DNA of 64,000 nucleotides from Bacteroidales bacterium (GCA_012729335.1 JAAYDJ010000037.1:1-64000), one strand, 5' to 3'; numbered from the stretch's first letter, positions 42,447-52,497 are shown. The notes: generated by a model from the letters alone, not told the origin. Translations and numbers: made by a program.

Positions 42447-44413
42447 AAAGGGCCACATTTTTACCCATTGCCATCTTGTTGCTGGCTGAGCTGGTTGCCG
42501 GCTGCCAGACCGGCGTCCCTGTGGCGGATCATGGGGCCCCGGCATTAATTCCCATGCCCCGGCAGATGGTTTGGAACCAACAGCAGTTTAACCTTGCCGA
42601 CAGCAGTACGCGTTTTATTCAGCGGTTGGTCCCGCACCTGGAAGGGGTCGCCATGAACCACCACGAAGCCTATTCGCTGGTGGTGACCCACGACTCCCTG
42701 ATTCTGACAGCCATAACCCCCACGGGGTTGTACCGCGGCATGCAAACCGTGCGGCAACTCACCACGGTTGAAAAGGGCCAGCGGCTGGTGGCCGGGTGTA
42801 CCATCACCGATTGGCCGGCTTTCCGCATCCGCGGATTTATGCAGGATGTGGGCCGTAATTATCAGCCAATGGAGATGCTGAAAGAGCAGATTGACGTACT
42901 GGCCGCCTATAAAATGAATGTTTTTCATTTTCATATGACCGAAGATCCGGGTTGGCGCCTGGAGAGCAAGATTTACCCTCAGTTGGGCCATCCCGCAACG
43001 ATGAGCCGGTGGCCGGGAAGGTTGTATACGCAGAACGAATTCAGGGAGCTGGTAGCCTATTGCCAGGAGCGGCACATCACGCTGATTCCCGAGTTTGATG
43101 TCCCGGGTCACAGTACCGCCTTCCGCAAGGCGATGGGTTTTGAAACCATGAGCGACCCGGGGGTACAGCCGGTTCTGATCGCTCTGGTAGATGAGTTGTG
43201 CAGTCTGGCCCCTGCCGATATTATGCCTTACATTCATATCGGTACCGATGAGGTTTGGCACAATTACGAGAAGCCCTCGCCGACCCTGTTGCCGGCGTTG
43301 GTTGACCGCATCACCACCCATCATGGCCGCGAAGTGGTAGTTTGGCGGCCCGGACAGGCCATTGCCACCGATTCGGTTTCCATTACCCACCTCTGGTCGT
43401 CCAATGGCCATCCCAAGCCGGGGCACCGTTACCTCGACGCACGGCTCAACTACCTGAATCACCTCGATCCGCTGGCAGGTATAGCCCAGCTCTACTTCGA
43501 ACGGATCAGCGGGGCACCCCACGGCGATTCACTGCGCTTGGGAGGCATACTGTGCAACTGGAACGACAACCTGGTGGCCGACCCCTATGATGTCATCCTC
43601 CACAATCCGGTCTACCCCGGTATTGTCACTTACAGCGAAACCTCCTGGACTGGCCAGTCCCTCGACTTTGGGGAGCAATATCTGGCCAAATTCCCACCTG
43701 TAAACGATGAGGCTTTTATTCGTTTCGCCCATTTTGAAGAGCGTCTTATCGCCCACCGTGACCGCTATTTTACCCGTCTGCCTTTCCCCTACGTGAGGCA
43801 AACCAATATGGAATGGCGCATTGCAGGGCCCTTTGACCACGGCGGCGATGTGAATCGCTCTTTTCAGCCTGAAGAATCGATTGTGGCCGGATATGTGGAT
43901 GGTATGGACACCATTGGCTGGTCTGAACCTGTGACCGGCGGCACCGTACACCTCACCCATTTTTTCGGATACCCTTCCTACTTTGCCAGTCAGGAGGGGA
44001 CTTACTATGCCTGGACACGGATATGGTCGCCCCAAAAGCAGACCGTGGATGCCTGGATCAGCTTTCATGACTGGTCACGGTCAGGAGGGCGAAGGGGCGG
44101 GCCTTTTCCCGAACAGGGCCAATGGCACAACACCCACCCCAAAGTCTGGGTAAACGGCATGCCGGTGGAACCACCGGTTTGGAAGCAACCGGGTGTGGAG
44201 GTGAAATCCGATGAGGTGCCCTTTGCCGACGAAAACTACTACTTCCGTCCACCCTCGCAGGTTGGGTTGAGGAAAGGATGGAATACGGTGCTGCTGAAAA
44301 TTCCGGTCCAGGCCAGTACCTGGAAGCGCATGTTCACTTTTGTTCCGGTGGACCAATCCCGGGGTCAGGCACGTGAGGTGGAAGGCCTGAGGTATTCGGC
44401 ACAATTTGAATGA
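42443..44413 (+). CDS. GH20 beta-N-acetylhexosaminidase
   Basis: This 656-residue lipoprotein (LVAGC, Cys21) starts with GTG at 42443 inside the sialidase stop (GTGA), a translational coupling arrangement. It has the GH20b N-terminal domain (about 35-120) and the catalytic TIM barrel (about 125-440) with NVFHFHMTEDPGWR, LIPEFDVPGHS and IHIGTDEVW, which contains the Asp269-Glu270 pair. The C-terminal 190 residues form an extra beta-sandwich likely to bind sugar. GH20 enzymes use substrate-assisted cleavage of terminal GlcNAc or GalNAc, which fits trimming of glycans after sialic acid is removed. Confidence 0.93.
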   Translation: MKRATFLPIAILLLAELVAGCQTGVPVADHGAPALIPMPRQMVWNQQQFNLADSSTRFIQRLVPHLEGVAMNHHEAYSLVVTHDSLILTAITPTGLYRGMQTVRQLTTVEKGQRLVAGCTITDWPAFRIRGFMQDVGRNYQPMEMLKEQIDVLAAYKMNVFHFHMTEDPGWRLESKIYPQLGHPATMSRWPGRLYTQNEFRELVAYCQERHITLIPEFDVPGHSTAFRKAMGFETMSDPGVQPVLIALVDELCSLAPADIMPYIHIGTDEVWHNYEKPSPTLLPALVDRITTHHGREVVVWRPGQAIATDSVSITHLWSSNGHPKPGHRYLDARLNYLNHLDPLAGIAQLYFERISGAPHGDSLRLGGILCNWNDNLVADPYDVILHNPVYPGIVTYSETSWTGQSLDFGEQYLAKFPPVNDEAFIRFAHFEERLIAHRDRYFTRLPFPYVRQTNMEWRIAGPFDHGGDVNRSFQPEESIVAGYVDGMDTIGWSEPVTGGTVHLTHFFGYPSYFASQEGTYYAWTRIWSPQKQTVDAWISFHDWSRSGGRRGGPFPEQGQWHNTHPKVWVNGMPVEPPVWKQPGVEVKSDEVPFADENYYFRPPSQVGLRKGWNTVLLKIPVQASTWKRMFTFVPVDQSRGQAREVEGLRYSAQFE

Positions 44414-44428
44414 TCATATAGCAGAAAA

Positions 44429-47140
44429 ATGATAACCAGGTTTTTGTACTTGTTAATGGGATGGTGGTGTATGGCCGGGATGGCACCTGCAGGGGGGACT
44501 GTGCAGGAGTCTTCGGCGGCTGAACCCACCAGAGTGGCATGCGTGGGCAATTCGGTGACCCGTGGTTATGGTCTGGCTGATCCTGCTGATGAGGCCTACC
44601 CGTCACAACTGCAGAAACTGCTGGGTGAAGAGTATGTGGTGGGGAACTTCGGTCACAGTGGGGCCACGCTTCTCTCCAAGGGACACCGTCCTTATGTGCT
44701 GACTCCCGAATATGCCGGGGCGCTCGATTTCAACGCCGATGTGGTGGTGATCCATTTGGGACTGAACGATACCGACCCGCGCAACTGGCCCAACCACCGT
44801 GACGCGTTTATTGCCGATTACCTGCGGCTCATTGAATCCTTTAAGCAGAACCGTCATCCGGCTCCGAAGGTGTTCATTTGCCGGATGTCTCCCATTTTCA
44901 ATGCCCATCCCCGGTTTAAGTCGGGTACGCGCGACTGGTTTTGGGAGATTCAGGAGGCCATTGAACAGGTGGCCACCAGTACAGGTACCCCGTTGATTGA
45001 TTTGCACACGCCGTTAGCCCAACGCCCCGATTTATTTGAGGATGCGCTTCACCCCAATGCGGAAGGCGCAGGGATCATTGCCCAAACCGTGTATGAGATG
45101 CTGACCGGTGATTTTGGCGGATTGGAGCTGGCTCCGGTTTTCATGTCTGACATGGTTTTGCAGCAAAACAGGCCCATCCCGGTCTGGGGAAAAGCCAATG
45201 CCGGTCAGACCATAGAAGTCGCTTTCGGGAATCAGCGGCTCACCGCCGTGGCTGGTCAAAACGGCCAGTGGAAGGTTGTTTTTCAGCCTGTTCCCGCCGG
45301 GGGGCCCTTCTCCCTTACCGTGAGCGCCGGCGACACTTCTGAGGTTACCCTGCACAATATTTTGGTGGGCGAAGTGTGGGTTTGTGCCGGGCAGTCCAAT
45401 ATGGAGTTCAGGTTAAAGCAGGCCCGGAACGCACAACAGATGATATCGGCGGCCGGTAACGACCAGCTGCGGCTCCTGAACAAAACCGGCATCGTGCGGC
45501 CCGATGATGTGGTTTGGGACAGTCTGTCCCTGGCCCGCATTAACAGGCTGCACTATTTTGAAGGCCTCTGGAAACCTTCGACACCGGAAGAAGCCGCAGA
45601 ATTTTCGGCCATCGGGTACAGCTTTGGCAAGATGGTTGCTGACGCGCTGCGGGTTCCTGTGGGGCTGATCCACATCAGCGTGGGCGGTGCGCCCGTCGAA
45701 GCCTTTATCGACCGTGGAACCCTTGAGTTTGATCCCACCCTGGTGGATGTGCTCACCAACTGGAAACAGAACGACTTTTACATGGATTGGGTACGTTCGC
45801 GTGCAGCCCGCAATCTGGCCAGCAACTCCGCCAAATTGCAGCGCCACCCCTTTGAACCGGCCTATATTTATGAGGCAGCAGTGGACGAATGGAAGGGATT
45901 ACCCATAGCCGGGGTAATTTGGTACCAGGGAGAGTCCAATGCCCACAACGCCTTGCATTACCAAAATGCGTTCAGGGCGCTGGTGAAGTCGTGGCGTACC
46001 ACCTTTAACCAGTCCGATCTGCCCTTTTATTTTGCCCAGCTGTCGGGGATTGACCGGCCGTCATGGCCCTATTTCAGAGATGTGCAGCGCAGGCTGGCCC
46101 TTAGTGTTCCGCACACGGCCATGGTGGTCACTGCCGACCTGGGTGATTCCCTTGATGTGCATCCGGTCAGGAAAATAGAAATTGGCCGGCGGTTTGCAGC
46201 CACGGCCCTGGCCCATACCTACCGGGTGGCGGGCGTAGCCTCAGGGGGCCCCGAAGTCGAATCGGTAAAAATGGAAAACGGGAAACTGATCCTTTCCTTC
46301 TCCAATGCGGAAAGTCTGCACACTTCCGACAACCTGCCTGTCAGGGAACTGGAAACAGCCGGGCCGGATGGCCTCTTTACGCTGAGAGAGGCACAAATTG
46401 TGGGGAACAGGCTTATCGTGGAGACCGGGGAAGCTTCCATCAGCCGTGTCCGTTATGGATGGCGTCCTTACACCCGGGGAAACCTGGTCAATCCATCGGG
46501 ATGGCCCGCCTCCACCTTTGAAGCCGGATGCCCTTCCGGACAGGAGGTGGCTCCCTCCACCTACTATGCGCAGCGGCGTACTTTGTTTGAAATGCTTCCC
46601 AACACCAAAAGGGAAATCATTTTTCTGGGCAACAGCATAACCGACGGGGCCGAATGGTCGGAACTGTTTCAGAACAAGCGGGTTAAAAACAGGGGGATCA
46701 GCGGAGACCATACCGGAGGTGTCCTCGCCCGGCTCGCGGAGGTGACCGCCTCAAAACCGGAAAAAGTGTTCCTCCTCATTGGCATCAATGATCTTGCACG
46801 CGGGATTTCAAGGGATACCGTGCTGGCACGCATATGCCACATTGCCGCCACCATGGGGAAACATTCACCCAGTACCAAAATCTTTGTGCAAAGTATTTTA
46901 CCGGTTAACCCGGAAATAGGCAGGTTCCCGGGACACTGTTCCAAAACAGAGGAGATCATCTGGATCAATGAAAGACTCAAGGCCTGGTGCAGGCAACCGA
47001 ATGTGGTTTATGTCGATCTGTTCACCCATTTCATCAGCGGTGATCATCACTATATGGATTCCAGGTATACCAATGACGGATTACATTTGAATGGTGAGGG
47101 ATACCTGCAATGGGTCAGGGTGATCAGGCCCCTGATATAA
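44429..47140 (+). CDS. Three-domain esterase: SGNH - sialate O-acetylesterase (SASA) - SGNH
   Basis: This 903-residue secreted protein has a signal at about 1-22. Domain 1 (about 33-225) is an SGNH hydrolase: CVGNSVTRG (Ser42), GNFGHSGAT, LGLNDTD (Asn113) and DALHPN (Asp205, His208). Domain 2 (about 230-700) is a sialate 9-O-acetylesterase of the SASA type with an inserted beta domain: GEVWVCAGQSNME (Ser323), VIWYQGESNA and DVHP (Asp576, His578). Domain 3 (about 725-903) is a second SGNH hydrolase: FLGNSITDG (Ser736), GISGDHTGG, LIGINDLARG (Asn787) and NDGLHLN (Asp883, His886). All three active sites look complete. It should strip O-acetyl groups that block sialidase. It follows GH20 after 15 nt. 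Confidence 0.9.
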   Translation: MITRFLYLLMGWWCMAGMAPAGGTVQESSAAEPTRVACVGNSVTRGYGLADPADEAYPSQLQKLLGEEYVVGNFGHSGATLLSKGHRPYVLTPEYAGALDFNADVVVIHLGLNDTDPRNWPNHRDAFIADYLRLIESFKQNRHPAPKVFICRMSPIFNAHPRFKSGTRDWFWEIQEAIEQVATSTGTPLIDLHTPLAQRPDLFEDALHPNAEGAGIIAQTVYEMLTGDFGGLELAPVFMSDMVLQQNRPIPVWGKANAGQTIEVAFGNQRLTAVAGQNGQWKVVFQPVPAGGPFSLTVSAGDTSEVTLHNILVGEVWVCAGQSNMEFRLKQARNAQQMISAAGNDQLRLLNKTGIVRPDDVVWDSLSLARINRLHYFEGLWKPSTPEEAAEFSAIGYSFGKMVADALRVPVGLIHISVGGAPVEAFIDRGTLEFDPTLVDVLTNWKQNDFYMDWVRSRAARNLASNSAKLQRHPFEPAYIYEAAVDEWKGLPIAGVIWYQGESNAHNALHYQNAFRALVKSWRTTFNQSDLPFYFAQLSGIDRPSWPYFRDVQRRLALSVPHTAMVVTADLGDSLDVHPVRKIEIGRRFAATALAHTYRVAGVASGGPEVESVKMENGKLILSFSNAESLHTSDNLPVRELETAGPDGLFTLREAQIVGNRLIVETGEASISRVRYGWRPYTRGNLVNPSGWPASTFEAGCPSGQEVAPSTYYAQRRTLFEMLPNTKREIIFLGNSITDGAEWSELFQNKRVKNRGISGDHTGGVLARLAEVTASKPEKVFLLIGINDLARGISRDTVLARICHIAATMGKHSPSTKIFVQSILPVNPEIGRFPGHCSKTEEIIWINERLKAWCRQPNVVYVDLFTHFISGDHHYMDSRYTNDGLHLNGEGYLQWVRVIRPLI

Positions 47141-47212
47141 GCGATATTCAGAAGTTAAAGAGAAGTGAGCAAGAGTATAAAAAATATTAACTCAGGTAAA
47201 AAACAGACCATT

Positions 47213-48127
47213 ATGCAAAAGTTTGAAGGTTTGATCGCAGCTCCGTTTGCTCCTTTTAACGGAGCCGGAGAGATCATGACGGAAGCGATTCCGGGGTATT
47301 GTGAGTTTCTGGAAAAGAACAAGGTGGTAGGAGCCTTTATCAACGGTTCCACAGGGGAAGGGGTTTCCCTTTCCATGAAGGAAAAGATGGTGGTTACGGA
47401 AGCGTGGACGGCTGCCGCGAGGCATAAAAGCATCAAAATCATCAATTTGGTGGGGGGTACTTCGTACAGGGAGTCGGCGGAGGCGGCGATTCACTCGGCG
47501 GAAGCCGGCGTGGATGCCATTGCCATCCTGGCTCCGTACTATTTCAAGCCTGCCGGAGCCCCGCAACTGGCCGAATTCTGCGCGCGCATTGCCGAAACCG
47601 TTCCCCAATTGCCGGTATATTTTTACCATATTCCGGTGTTGACAGGATGTTATGTCAGCATGTACGATTTCCTGAAGGAAGCTTCGGCGATGATTCCCAA
47701 CCTGGCCGGAATCAAATACACCCATGAGGATTTCATGGATTTCCTGAGTTGTATCCATTTCCAGGAGGGGGAGTACGACATGATGTGGGGCCGCGACGAG
47801 AACATGCTGTCGGCCCTGGTGCTGGGTTGCCGCAGTGGTGTGGGCAGCACGTTTAATTATGCCGCACCCCTCTATTATGCACTTATTGACGCCTTTGACA
47901 AGGGTGACCTGGTCACTGCGCGCAGGCTGCAGCAGCAATCGATCGATATGATCCGCCTGCTGGGTAAATATGGCGGTATTGCCACCGGAAAGGCCTACAT
48001 GAAATATCTCGGATTCGATTTTGGCGGATTCAGGCTTCCTGTGAAGAATATGACTGCCGGCATGTACGATAAATTCAAGGGTGATGTGCAAGCGCTTCAG
48101 ATGGAACACCTCTTCTCGAAAAGGTAG
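47213..48127 (+). CDS. nanA: N-acetylneuraminate lyase
   Basis: This cytoplasmic aldolase of 304 residues, started at the ATG at 47213 (a GTG 48 nt upstream is less likely), splits Neu5Ac into ManNAc and pyruvate. It belongs to the DapA/NAL superfamily: GSTGEG (45-50) binds the pyruvate carboxylate, Tyr138 (FYHIP) is the catalytic Tyr, and Lys168 (GIKYTHED) forms the Schiff base. The GIKYTHED context is typical for NAL rather than dihydrodipicolinate synthase. It corresponds to the lyase called nanL in Bacteroides. It lies about 70 nt behind the esterase gene and its end overlaps the longer version of nanM. Confidence 0.93.
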   Translation: MQKFEGLIAAPFAPFNGAGEIMTEAIPGYCEFLEKNKVVGAFINGSTGEGVSLSMKEKMVVTEAWTAAARHKSIKIINLVGGTSYRESAEAAIHSAEAGVDAIAILAPYYFKPAGAPQLAEFCARIAETVPQLPVYFYHIPVLTGCYVSMYDFLKEASAMIPNLAGIKYTHEDFMDFLSCIHFQEGEYDMMWGRDENMLSALVLGCRSGVGSTFNYAAPLYYALIDAFDKGDLVTARRLQQQSIDMIRLLGKYGGIATGKAYMKYLGFDFGGFRLPVKNMTAGMYDKFKGDVQALQMEHLFSKR

Positions 48128-49283
48128 TTTCCGGTTTTTAATAATGGTGACCATGACGGCAGTTTTGACAGTATCGTGTGATAACCGGGAAAAGGAGGTT
48201 ACCGCACTTCAGTGGGAGGAGTTACCTCAGATGCCCCCTGTCGAAGGGAAGGCGGTGCAGCCCGGAGTGGCGGGACCTGTGGCCGGTGTTTCGGGGGGAA
48301 CCCTTTTGGTGGCCGGTGGGGCCAACTTCGAAGGGGAGATGCCCTGGCGGGGTGGTGCCAAGAGTTACCATGATGAGATTTTCCTGCTTGAGAATGGCAA
48401 CGGGGAGGGATTTGCCTGGAGAATGGCCGCCGAAAGGCTTCCCCACGCCATGGCCTATCCGGCCTGCCTCTCTCTGGAGGAGGGCATCCTGTGCATGGGA
48501 GGTGAAACCGAAAGCGGCCCGCTGGCTGAGGTCTTCCTGCTGACGGTTGACCACGGGAAGGTGTTGATCCGTGATTTTCCACCTCTTCCGGTGCCGCTCT
48601 CCTCACCTGGTGCTGCACAGTACGGTGAAAAAATATATCTTGCAGGTGGTTTGGATGCAGCAGGAGCGACCGATGTCTTTATGGTATTGGACCTGGGGGA
48701 TCCGGGGAAAGGGTGGCAAATGCTTCCTCCGCTGCCGGTACCCCTTTCGCATGGTGTTGTGGCGGCCCAGTCCGACGGGAAGGAGTGGTGTATTTACCTC
48801 TTTGGGGGGCGGAACAAAACCACCGCGGTGCACACCTTTTTCAGCGACATATGGAAATTCACACCCTCCACGGCTGTATGGACCAGGGAGGGTAGGATCA
48901 TGAAGGAAGGCCAGCCTCTTCCGTTAGCGGCAGGCACAGGCCTGGCGGCAGGCGGCTGTCAGGTACTTCTTTTCGGCGGCGATCCCGGGATCTATTTCAA
49001 CCGCACGGAAACGCTGAACAACGCGTTGGCGGTGGCCGGGGATTCCCTGAAGAAGGAGCTTCTGGCCGAGAAAGAGGCCTTGTTGAGCGGCCATCCGGGA
49101 TTTCTCCGTGAGATCCTGGCCTATCACACCTTGCGTAAAGAGTGGTCTGTGATCGGGGAGGCCCCGGAGGGACTTCCCGCTACGACGGTGGCCTTTTTCT
49201 GGGGGGAAATGGTTGTCATTCCCGGCGGGGAGATCCGTCCGGGAGTCAGGACGCCCGGGGTCACCGCTTTTAAAATGAAATAA
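48081..49283 (+). CDS. nanM: N-acetylneuraminate mutarotase-like Kelch protein (NanM type)
   Basis: This 400-residue Kelch propeller matches the cyclically permuted mutarotase (NanM) family: [71 protein letters not shown] and [17 protein letters not shown]. NanM speeds conversion of alpha-Neu5Ac, released by sialidase, to the beta form. The N-terminus is a lipoprotein signal (TAVLTVSC). Starting at 48081 gives it a basic n-region (KRFRW...SRK) and overlaps nanA by 47 nt. The ATG at 48144 avoids the overlap but leaves a signal with no positive charge, so I prefer the longer form. Confidence 0.88.
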   Translation: MMCKRFRWNTSSRKGSFRFLIMVTMTAVLTVSCDNREKEVTALQWEELPQMPPVEGKAVQPGVAGPVAGVSGGTLLVAGGANFEGEMPWRGGAKSYHDEIFLLENGNGEGFAWRMAAERLPHAMAYPACLSLEEGILCMGGETESGPLAEVFLLTVDHGKVLIRDFPPLPVPLSSPGAAQYGEKIYLAGGLDAAGATDVFMVLDLGDPGKGWQMLPPLPVPLSHGVVAAQSDGKEWCIYLFGGRNKTTAVHTFFSDIWKFTPSTAVWTREGRIMKEGQPLPLAAGTGLAAGGCQVLLFGGDPGIYFNRTETLNNALAVAGDSLKKELLAEKEALLSGHPGFLREILAYHTLRKEWSVIGEAPEGLPATTVAFFWGEMVVIPGGEIRPGVRTPGVTAFKMK

Positions 49284-49356
49284 ACCAGGTTTGCAGAACC
49301 CGCCTGCGAAAGCAGGTTGGTCAGCCGGCCAGGAAAAACCTGAAATTCCGGAAAAA

Positions 49357-50517
49357 ATGGAAAAGGAAAAACTCATACATCAGTACAAATCGGCCCTGCT
49401 TGACGATGTCGTCCCTTTCTGGGAGAATAACTCGAAGGATGAGCGGTATGGGGGCTACTTTACCTGCCTTGACCGGCAGGGGAGGGTGTACGACACCGAC
49501 AAGTTCATTTGGCTGCAGGGGAGGGAGGTCTGGATGTTCTCTTCGCTGTACAACCGGGTGGAGAAAAAGGAGGCCTGGCTGGAGATGGCCCTTCACGGGG
49601 CGCGATTTCTGCAGAAATACGGCCACGACGGAGAGCTGAACTGGTATTTTTCGCTGACAAGGGAGGGGAAACCCCTGGTGGAGCCCTATAATATTTTCAG
49701 TGACTGTTTTGCCACCATGGCTTTTGGTCAGCTTTTCAGGGCCACGGGTGACGAACAGTATGGGGAGATTGCCCTGAAGACTTTCGGGAATATTCTGGGC
49801 CGCGCCGGAAATCCCAAGGGCCGCTGGAGCAAGGCTGTGGCTGGCACGCGCCCCCTGAAAGGGTTCAGCCTCCCCATGATCCTGTGCAACCTCTCGCTCG
49901 AAATCGAGCACCTGCTCACACGTGAAAGGGTGGAGGCGACTATCGATCAGGTGCTGCACGAGGTGATGGAGGTCTTTTACCAGCCTGAATCGGGGCTGAT
50001 CCTGGAGAATGTACAGCCCGACGGGAGCTTCAGTGATTCCTATGAGGGGAGGCTCCTCAATCCGGGGCATGCCATCGAGGCGATGTGGTTTATCATGGAT
50101 CTATCGACCCGGCTCAACAGGCCAGCTCTGGCTGAAAAGGCGGTGGACATCGCCCTGCGCACCCTGGAATATGGCTGGGATGAGGAGTTCGGAGGCATCT
50201 TTTATTTCATGGATCTCCTTGGTCATCCGGTGCAGCAGCTTGAGTGGGACCAGAAACTCTGGTGGGTGCACATGGAAACACTGATCACCCTGGCCAAGGG
50301 GTATCAGCTTACCGGTAATCCTCAATGCCTGACCTGGTTTGAAAAGGTGCACGATTACACCTGGTCACACTTCCCCGATCCGCAGTACGGCGAGTGGTTC
50401 GGATACCTCAACCGCCGCGGAGAGGTGCTCCTGCCCCTCAAGGGAGGCAAGTGGAAAGGCTTCTTCCATGTGCCACGTGGTTTGTACCAGGTCTACACCA
50501 CCCTTGAAAAAATCTGA
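49357..50517 (+). CDS. N-acylglucosamine 2-epimerase
   Basis: This cytoplasmic enzyme of 386 residues (start at the ATG at 49357; an upstream TTG at 49291 is unlikely) is related to renin-binding protein/AGE. It interconverts ManNAc and GlcNAc without phosphorylation. The (alpha/alpha)6 barrel is complete, with both catalytic His residues in their usual context: [13 protein letters not shown] (His238) and [11 protein letters not shown] (His371). Further blocks are [27 protein letters not shown] and [13 protein letters not shown]. In this locus it replaces the NanK/NanE route: ManNAc from the lyase becomes GlcNAc, to be phosphorylated by a kinase encoded elsewhere. It sits between nanM and the MFS gene. 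Confidence 0.93.
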   Translation: MEKEKLIHQYKSALLDDVVPFWENNSKDERYGGYFTCLDRQGRVYDTDKFIWLQGREVWMFSSLYNRVEKKEAWLEMALHGARFLQKYGHDGELNWYFSLTREGKPLVEPYNIFSDCFATMAFGQLFRATGDEQYGEIALKTFGNILGRAGNPKGRWSKAVAGTRPLKGFSLPMILCNLSLEIEHLLTRERVEATIDQVLHEVMEVFYQPESGLILENVQPDGSFSDSYEGRLLNPGHAIEAMWFIMDLSTRLNRPALAEKAVDIALRTLEYGWDEEFGGIFYFMDLLGHPVQQLEWDQKLWWVHMETLITLAKGYQLTGNPQCLTWFEKVHDYTWSHFPDPQYGEWFGYLNRRGEVLLPLKGGKWKGFFHVPRGLYQVYTTLEKI

Positions 50518-50542
50518 CAATGAAATATTTCCATAAATAGTC

Positions 50543-51823
50543 ATGATGAAGATAGAGCATAAAACATGGTATCCCTGGGCAGTGGTTGCGCTGCTGTGGG
50601 TGGTGGCCCTGCTTAATTACATGGACCGGCAGATGCTTTCGACGATGAAAGTGGCCATGATGGGCGACATCAGGGAACTGGAAACCGCAGAGAATTTCGG
50701 GCGGCTGATGGCCGTTTTCCTCTGGATTTACGGACTGATGAGTCCCATGGCGGGGCTCATTGCCGACCGTATCAACCGCAAGTGGCTCATTGTGGGCAGT
50801 TTGGGTGTATGGTCGTTTGTCACCCTGATGATGGGATATGCCACATCGTTCAGCCAGCTGTATGTGTTGCGGGCCATTATGGGAGTAAGTGAGGCGTTGT
50901 ACATTCCGGCGGGACTGGCGTTGATTGCCGATTATCACCGGGGCAATACGCGTTCCCTGGCGGTGGGCATTCACATGACCGGGTTGTATGTGGGGCAGGC
51001 CCTGGGTGGCTTTGGGGCGACCGTCGCCCACACCTGGTCGTGGCAAACCGCCTTTCACAGCTTCGGACTGATCGGGGTGGCATACAGCCTGGTGCTGGTT
51101 TTCCTGTTGCGCGAAAAACGGTCGAACGGTCAGGTAAGTAATGAAAGGAAGGCGGTGGCACCCTCCGGTGCTGTGAAGTCAGGGTTTGCGGCCGGATGGG
51201 ATTCGGTGCGTCACAGCCTGGGGATGCTCCTGGGGACCGTCAGTTTCTGGGTTATCCTGTTTTATTTTGCGGCGCCCAGTTTCCCGGGGTGGGCCACCAA
51301 AAACTGGCTGCCGACGCTTTTCTCTGACAGTCTGGGAATTGACATGGCGAAGGCGGGACCGCTGAGCACCATCACCATTGCCTTCTCCTCTTTTGTGGGG
51401 GTGATTTCCGGGGGAATCCTGGCCGACAGGTGGATCACGCGTAACCTCCGGGGCCGTATTTTTACGGGGGCCATCGGTTTGTCCCTGACCATTCCCGCCT
51501 TGTTTCTGCTGGGATTCGGCCACTCACTGGTGCCCATCGTAGGGGGAGGGATTCTCTTTGGTGTGGGCTATGGGATGTTTGATGCCAACAACATGCCGAT
51601 TCTCTGTCAGTTTGTATCTCCGCGTCACAGGGCAGCCGGTTACGGGCTGATGAACATGACGGGGGTATTTGCGGGGGCTTTCATTACCAGCTGGCTGGGC
51701 AAGTCGACCGATGCGGGCAACCTGGGTCAGGATCTGGCGATGCTGGCCATTCCCGTGGCGTTGGCCGTGGTTCTTCAGCTGGCAACGCTCAAGCCCGTGG
51801 TGGCCGATAAAACCCAGGACTGA
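50543..51823 (+). CDS. MFS transporter, probable sialic-acid permease
   Basis: This 426-residue inner-membrane protein has about 12 transmembrane helices and the anion:cation-symporter signature of the MFS: LLNYMDRQMLSTM in helix 1, the GLIADRINRKWLIVG loop 2-3 motif and its repeat GGILADRWITRNLRGR in the second half. Its place at the end of the sialic-acid locus, 25 nt after the epimerase gene, indicates uptake of Neu5Ac (NanT role as in Bacteroides nanLET). Uptake of another monosaccharide of the pathway cannot be excluded. Confidence 0.87.
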   Translation: MMKIEHKTWYPWAVVALLWVVALLNYMDRQMLSTMKVAMMGDIRELETAENFGRLMAVFLWIYGLMSPMAGLIADRINRKWLIVGSLGVWSFVTLMMGYATSFSQLYVLRAIMGVSEALYIPAGLALIADYHRGNTRSLAVGIHMTGLYVGQALGGFGATVAHTWSWQTAFHSFGLIGVAYSLVLVFLLREKRSNGQVSNERKAVAPSGAVKSGFAAGWDSVRHSLGMLLGTVSFWVILFYFAAPSFPGWATKNWLPTLFSDSLGIDMAKAGPLSTITIAFSSFVGVISGGILADRWITRNLRGRIFTGAIGLSLTIPALFLLGFGHSLVPIVGGGILFGVGYGMFDANNMPILCQFVSPRHRAAGYGLMNMTGVFAGAFITSWLGKSTDAGNLGQDLAMLAIPVALAVVLQLATLKPVVADKTQD

Positions 51824-51890
51824 TCAGAGGAAGCAGAGCCGGAGGCCGGAGTCTCCGGGGATTCCCGGGATGTGTTGCTTTTCAGGGTAA

Positions 51891-52469
51891 TCAGAATCCC
51901 AGGCCGATGTGCAGCCCAACGGAGAAGTGGCTTTCCACACGGTCGAAGCCGAAGCCGGCCATGGGCCCGATGTGAATGCCTCTCAGGTTGAATTCCAGCT
52001 GGGCTTCGGTATGGAGGGCGGGGAGAAGTTCCCGGTTGCCTTCATGGCGGGAGATGGCCACTCCCGGGCCGGCGGTCAACGTCAGGAAGTGAAAAATACG
52101 GGAGGATAGCAGCAGGTTGAGGCCGTGATGGGCGTGGTCGCCGGGAATCATCTCCCAGCCGAGGCCGGCGCCCCACCGGTGCTGTTGCCCCAGTTGCCTG
52201 ATCAGGTGAAGATGGTATCCGGGGGTCAGGCCTGCCTCCCCGCTGATGCGGACCGCTGCCAACCCCACTCCCAGATGCCAGGCGTGTGGATCCTCGTGGG
52301 TGAAATGGCCGTGATCGTGTGGGTGTTCCTCTGTGTCAGGGCGCTTCTGTTCCTGCCCTTCAGGGGAAGGCCGGCGGCTCTGCTGCCCGGGATTTTGCTC
52401 TCCTGCGGCCGTAAAAACCAAAGTAATCATTATGCCGGTGAAAACCGGCAGCCATCGTGGTACCCGCAT
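51891..52469 (-). CDS. His-rich outer-membrane-like protein
   Basis: This 192-residue protein has an N-terminal signal (about 1-23), a polar stretch with a dense His cluster (HPHDHGHFTHEDPHAWH, about residues 53-69) and a C-terminal region of alternating hydrophobic strands rich in Gly (e.g. HLGVGLAAVRISGEAG, HSVGLHIGLGF-type ending FSVGLHIGLGF). This resembles a small outer-membrane beta-barrel with a metal-binding leader. I do not recognise the family. It converges with the sialic-acid operon and precedes lpxA in the other orientation; no neighbour is metal-related. Confidence 0.6.
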   Translation of the reverse strand: MRVPRWLPVFTGIMITLVFTAAGEQNPGQQSRRPSPEGQEQKRPDTEEHPHDHGHFTHEDPHAWHLGVGLAAVRISGEAGLTPGYHLHLIRQLGQQHRWGAGLGWEMIPGDHAHHGLNLLLSSRIFHFLTLTAGPGVAISRHEGNRELLPALHTEAQLEFNLRGIHIGPMAGFGFDRVESHFSVGLHIGLGF

Positions 52470-52497
52470 TGGTATTTGTAAGATTTTAATCCCTGGG

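Noticed and set aside
41118-42545. A 475-codon minus-strand frame across the sialidase gene.
   Set aside because: It is antisense to a GH33 gene with all Asp boxes; its sequence has no domain and no plausible start context.
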